60,000 nt of DNA from contig CAIIXF020000005.1 of the NCBI GenBank assembly GCA_903813345.2, positions 8,995,375 through 9,055,374 on the forward strand, given 5' to 3'. A program made the position numbers and the translations under genes. Below are positions 35,601 to 41,600 of the stretch, piece by piece. How positions within the stretch are numbered: position 1 is the stretch's first letter; each line of letters starts with the position of its first letter. The notes under the pieces were generated by a model. It did not search any database. It had not been told where the DNA came from and saw only the letters and a program-made list of their open reading frames with translations. This stretch comes from Owenia fusiformis (taxonomy: Eukaryota; Annelida; Polychaeta; Sabellida; Oweniidae).

Positions 35601-38600
35601 ATGCATGATATGAGCAATCACTCTCTGAATAATGTTGTCAGAATCATTATAGAGATTACTTTATCTTCAAGACAATTTCAATAAACTGGATTTTACAAAA
35701 CTCCCCTGATTTCTTAAAAATGGACTGATCCAGTTGACTTGCCCGGAGCCGCCATGTTGTTTTTTTATATGGGAAGCTTATCAGAACCCTTTAATGATGA
35801 ATAAAATGTTTGTACTTCAGCTGAAGGAGGTTGTGTATTTTCTGATGGTGCTCTCAGTGTTTCTTGTGGGTTATGGGGTAGCCAGTCAGGCCCTGATGTA
35901 CCCAAGGAGGAAGCCCTCGTGGGAAGTCTTCAAGCATATATTGTACTTCCCTTTTTGGAACCTTCTAGGAGAACTCAACCTGGATGAGGTTGGAGGTGAG
36001 TGTAGATTTTAGGGTAATTATGTCTGCACCACAAATGGTGAAATACTGTAATAGTCCTGAACCTTTTTGTGGATGGTGTTTTTGGGGGAAGGCAGCGGTC
36101 AGGGATGGGTGCTGTAACAAATGGCAGGTAGTGACATTTTGCCATGTTAATGCCTTGTATACTAATATGTCAGAGCATGACATCTAAAGAGTCAATAAAA
36201 GATGTATACTGTATATAAAGATGGCAGTATTGTTGTTAAAATATTAAAAGTAAACAGGTTAATTACACTGCCATCTTTTAATGTAATGATAAACATTATT
36301 ACTATTGCCTGTATTAGCCTATATGAAGGTGATGGTATATAAATGATAAGGTATATCTGACTAAATTGTATTGAATATGTAGATATAAGTAAGAATCATG
36401 GAATATATTGCATTTTTGCATAATAACTTAAGGTTTAAATATATAGATTTTGTTTGTTCACCAAACAGTTGGATGCAATGACATTTTAGGCACTTCAATA
36501 CATTACATTCTGATAATATTCCCCTCCATTTTATGAAATAGGTGCAGAACAGTGTGATGCCGAATCTAGTGATTGCCCAGTTCAGCATTCATTGGTTATT
36601 ATAATGTTGGCCGCCTATATGCTGTTTGGCAATGTCCTTATGATCAACCTCCTCATTGCTGTCTTTAGGTATGCATCTTCTTCATTTACTTCATGAAAAC
36701 AAAGTGTTATAATGTATTTGAACACTCACAAAAGTGGAAAACCAAACATCTGGCGCTACTAGATTTGGCAATTTTGTCATTTTTGCCTTATTGGCGGCTA
36801 TTTAATTTGGGGAACACTAGGGCTTGGATATTGCTCTGACACCACAACTTCCATATACACTGGAACAAAATACAAATTGTTATACCTATTCCTTTAAGGT
36901 GGGACCTGGTCCGTCAGCCAAAAAAAATCCTCGATAGATTTTCCTGAAAATCGCACAGTGTATGTAAACAAGTGGTGTACATATGCTGTAGAAATTTTAA
37001 AAAGAAAAAAATAAGTTTAGATATAGTAAGCAAGGTTCAAAGATCGTATTTTTGAGGAGCCTATGCTGATTAAATTGTCATATTTAACATGTAATCCTAT
37101 GGGAAAACCATACACTTACTTTACCCTTGGGAGATCTCAATCTACAGAAAAACGGCTCGATAGATTTTTTTTAAATTTCAACATTTCTTTATTTGGGATA
37201 TGATTATGCTTATGTTAGTTTTTTGTAAAAAGATTACAAAAATTGTAGTCAGGGTATTCAGTCAAAGTACCTTGTATTTTGAGAAAATATCGGCATCCAA
37301 TTCCATCCATTGGCGGAGAGAACAATTGAATTACGTCATAAATTTCTCACCTGAATGATCCGACAAAGATAAAGACGATTCCCGGGATAATGGGGTTTAG
37401 CCTTGCTAAATCAAATGTAGTTAGTTGATTTTGAATATAAGTCAAACGGTATAAATTACTACCACTAAAGTTAAGCGTCCCACAGTCTTTGAGAATCAAG
37501 GACGTCGTATAGGCCGAGTACAAAGACCGTAAATAACGTGCTAAATCAACGGCGGCCGATCGCAAATTAACTAACTATTAATTAAATTATCGCCTCATCT
37601 ACCTGCTATTTTAAGTATTGATGTAAGTAAAAGGAAACTTTTTTTTTTTTTCATGTGCCGAGATTTAATTACGTATACGTTGTGTCAAATCATATCATTG
37701 AATCATATCGTCTTTTTTATCTTCAGGTAAGTATTGCCCATTATTATGGACCTTCTTTATTTTGATTTTTCATGATGTGCAAACAGAAGTTCCGCCGATC
37801 GCCAATCGCGCACTTTGGCAATTCACTAAGTAAAGGTGATCATCAAACGTTTGTAATCACCGGTTAATATTTAAATCAGAAAGCCTTATTTGTCGAATAA
37901 ATTGTGCACGTCTGACTTGATTTAGTTAAAATTCGAGTACTATTGATGTACGTACAAGTTAGTTAACGTCGGTACGTTGTTCTAGTTTGTTGATGTGTAA
38001 TATCGTTTTGTCAACTCACGTTTCATCAGCAAGAAGTCGGCACTCGCGTACAACAAAAAGTCAAGCATATCATATGTGGTATGATCGTCATTATTGAATG
38101 ACAAAATAAATAGCGCGATCGGGATGTACCCAATGTCTGCGGCAACAAGTACGATGGTTGAGTTCACTGAATGAGTACACAAGTTACAATGAAGTGTGTA
38201 CAAAACATAAAAGATCCCATGGAAAACCATATATTACTTTACTCTTCAGCCCGCTTCTCTAAAGAGAGCTTCGTCTAGTTTATAACTAGACTCTGAGTAC
38301 AGGGAAACAGAAAACGGCTTGATAGTTATTTTAACTTCAACATGTATACGCCATGATGATGCCAGCTTATCTCAGAGTTTTGTAAAAATGAAAATAAAAA
38401 TCGTAGTCTCAATATCTTGTTTTAAAGTACCTTATATTGTAAGCTATATTGCATTTCTTTTATTTTCTTCAATATTGGTGATAAGAAATATTTTGCAAAA
38501 CAAAATTACCATATGGGCGTTAACATCGATTTACATTGATGAATTCTTCTTCTAATTTTTCAACAACTCTTCTAATTTGATAGAACATCTTTTCATAAAC

Positions 38601-41600
38601 TTTTCCTAAATATTTTGATTCTAGAAAAGTACAGTGGATACGAATACGATGAGGTGGATTGCCGTGCGCGATTGTTTCATGTTAGGTACCTTTACTATAG
38701 CCAGACTTGATTCTCCACTCTCGTCATTACCAGTTTTTCAGTCGGAATAATGCAGTCGACCTGACACGCGGCCTTGACAGAACTAACCTACTAACCTAGA
38801 TATGCGACCTACTAACCCAGAGTGAACTAGCAAATTTGCATAAAGTTTTTGCAGTCTGAATCCACTATTCTCAGTCTAAACTGCCTGTTTAAGGAATTGC
38901 ATTTATCTGTTTGTGGCCCCGCTGTTTATTGACTGATTTCTAAATAGATAATACCATGGTTTAGATAGGAACGATGTCTTCCATGTGGTGCATTTTTGTG
39001 GTGATGAACTGCGAGAAAACGGAGGAAATCGAGGGTAAAGCCGATTGCTTGAATTCCAAGTTTCACTTAAGAAATGCTGCTTTCTGATTGGTCGGATTTC
39101 TTGCAGTCTGAATCCACTTTTAGGTTTTCAAACTCGACGCCAGTTTTAGAAATGGCACATACTCGATCTTTTTCTTCTCTATTTCTCTGTCGATTTCTAA
39201 AAGAATAATGTCATCGTGAAGCTGACCCAACACTTTTCTCGATGGTATCACTTTTAAAGCGATCCACTAGTGATAGATAGGTGAAATTCGAGCGTGGAGA
39301 CGTTTCTCGAGAATCAAAGATTATGCGCTTATAGGACATACTGATAAATCAGGCATTCTGATTGTTCGGCTTTTTTGCAGTCTCAAGCGGCACTCTATTG
39401 TGAAGGACTCACAGACGTAACTTGCCAGTATGTTTTTCATTTTAATAATAATTCTAAGTATATACCTTCATAACGCCTTCATTAGCGACGATCAGTCGCC
39501 GTACAGCATTTTGTCTCAACCCCGGGGACTCAACTGGCGACATATTACACGCCTGGGGACACGCCCCTTCGCACTCATTGCACTCTTCCCGACATTGGGC
39601 ATTGATTGTGTTGCCATTGGGCCAGTTGCACTCGGTTTTAAAAATTCTCGGATGTTAAGATATCTCTTATCAAACATTCTAGCATGACGAATTAACAATT
39701 CATATATAAAAAAAGGCAAAGAAAATATAACTAGACGAAGTTCATATGAAAGCGAAAGTGATAACAACTAGGACGAAAGTCGTGCCAATAAAAAGGATAA
39801 TCTAAAAGGTTTTACAGATAAGAGAATATACAATTTTACGAAGTAATAAAACGAACAAAAGTCATTTTTGAATTTATTAAACATAAATACAGAGTAATAC
39901 GTATTTATTACAAATATAAATAGTGCGACGACTCGTCGAGAAACATTTAATTATATTTTGAGCAACATTAGATGTGACGTGTCGGTAACCATGTTCACAG
40001 TGATCAGGACTCAACTAGTGTTTATATCACATCATATTTTTCATATGCTGTTAATGTAGAACAAACAAACTATGTGCTTTAGATTAATTAGTTTTACTAT
40101 GTTTTGAAAGAATTATAACAATATGACTTAGAAAAATTCAATCATTCATCGCCATATACTTCATGATGCTGCACGTAAAATTTGAGCGCCATTGTTTTCC
40201 CATGTCATAGAAACCATGACGTTACAAGCGCTCAAATATTTCAAATGCAATACGCTAAATTTCCCAACTGTAAATGCCCGAGGATGCAAATATTTCTTCG
40301 TACATGAATATTTAAATACATTTGTATTATTATTACATCATAATTATTCGTATGTATGGGTGTCTTTGAGCTTGAAAAACTACATTAATAATTAAGCAAT
40401 AGTATCGTGCTGGGTATGCTGACGGACCGGGTCCCACCTTAATTCAACTATTATATCTAGTAATTTATTAATGAAGCAACTCCGTGAGCCAATTTAGAAG
40501 TGACATGTTCTGATTACCACACTTATCCTTTTCAGATTTTAATTGGCGAAGATGTAAATTGGCGATTTTTTTCAATTTCACCAAAAATCGCCATATTAAA
40601 GCGGGCGTCAAATTAACCCAATCTACAGTAGTACATCATTCATGGCCACACTTGGATATTAGTCAATGCTGACTTATGATCTTGTTTGGATGAAATGTGT
40701 AAAACCTCTATGGTAGTTGAGTTGCCATTTTTCAAACCCCAGTAAATGCGCACCAGATGTAACATTGTATGTGATCCATCCAAATGGGTAAAATAAAATT
40801 GTATTTGTATTTTCAGTCACATATTTGAGGTAGTGAAGGGTGACTCTGTGGCCATTTGGAAGTCAGCGAGATATTTTCTAGTCACAGAATACAAAGACAA
40901 ACCCTTTCTTCCACCTCCTTTCATTGTATTCCCTTTGATGTGGAGGTTTGGAAAGTATATGCTCAGCAAACGCTGCACAGGAGAAGGAGGGTGTTGCCCA
41001 AGTAAGTAGTTATATAAATCTTATTTCACTAAGTTTTTTTATAGACATTGTTATAGTCTCCAGCTTTTTTTGTGGATGGTGTTCAGTATTCGGTGGTAGG
41101 TGTTTAACAGTTGGTGTTTTTAACGAATTGCAGGCGGTGACATGTCGCATGTTAATGCCTTGTTTATTTTTATGTCACCATCTAGAATTGGTGATTAATT
41201 TTTATCGTACCTAATAAAGGTACGATATTGTCGTCAGCTTGACAGGCGGTGGGCGGGCGGGCGGGCGGCGTCTCACTTTTCAGCTTGTCTACAGGTTTCC
41301 AGCCAAATCATTTGATGGATTCATCTGAAATTTTCAGGGATGTTTCTACGTATCAAAGTTAAGAACTGATTAGTTTTTGGGCATTCTGGGTAAATTTTAA
41401 GGTGGCCATTTTGGATTTTCCATCCTAAAATCTTCACTTTTAAGACTTGTCTACAGGTTTCCAGCCAAACCATTTGACGGATTCATCTGAAATTTTCAGG
41501 GATGTTTCTACGTATCAAAGTTAAGAACTGATTAGTTTTTTGGCATTCTTGGTAAAATTTAAGGTGGCCATTTTGGATTTTCCGTCCCAAAATCTTCACT

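Larger units (their letters stand above)
36740..40765. mobile_element. Older inverted-repeat element split by the 3.5-kb TTAA element
   Basis: ACATCTGGCGCTACTAG (about 36747) and its inverted partner near 40750 (GCGCACCAGATGT) lie outside the TTAA element, with TTGGCGGCTATTTAA-type and ATTGGCGATTTTT-type sequence between. This suggests an older element of about 500 bp interrupted by a later insertion. The ends are diverged, so the call is tentative. Confidence 0.35.

Noticed and set aside
38638-38690. Plus-strand exon-like block (KYSGYEYDEVDCRARLFHV) between a good acceptor and donor in the TTAA element
   Set aside because: The opposite strand is also open here and no other plus-strand exon joins it in phase. 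Left undecided rather than called.
39430-39687. Plus-strand ORF of 85 codons
   Set aside because: It is the shadow of the more convincing Cys-rich minus-strand block at 39466-39654.
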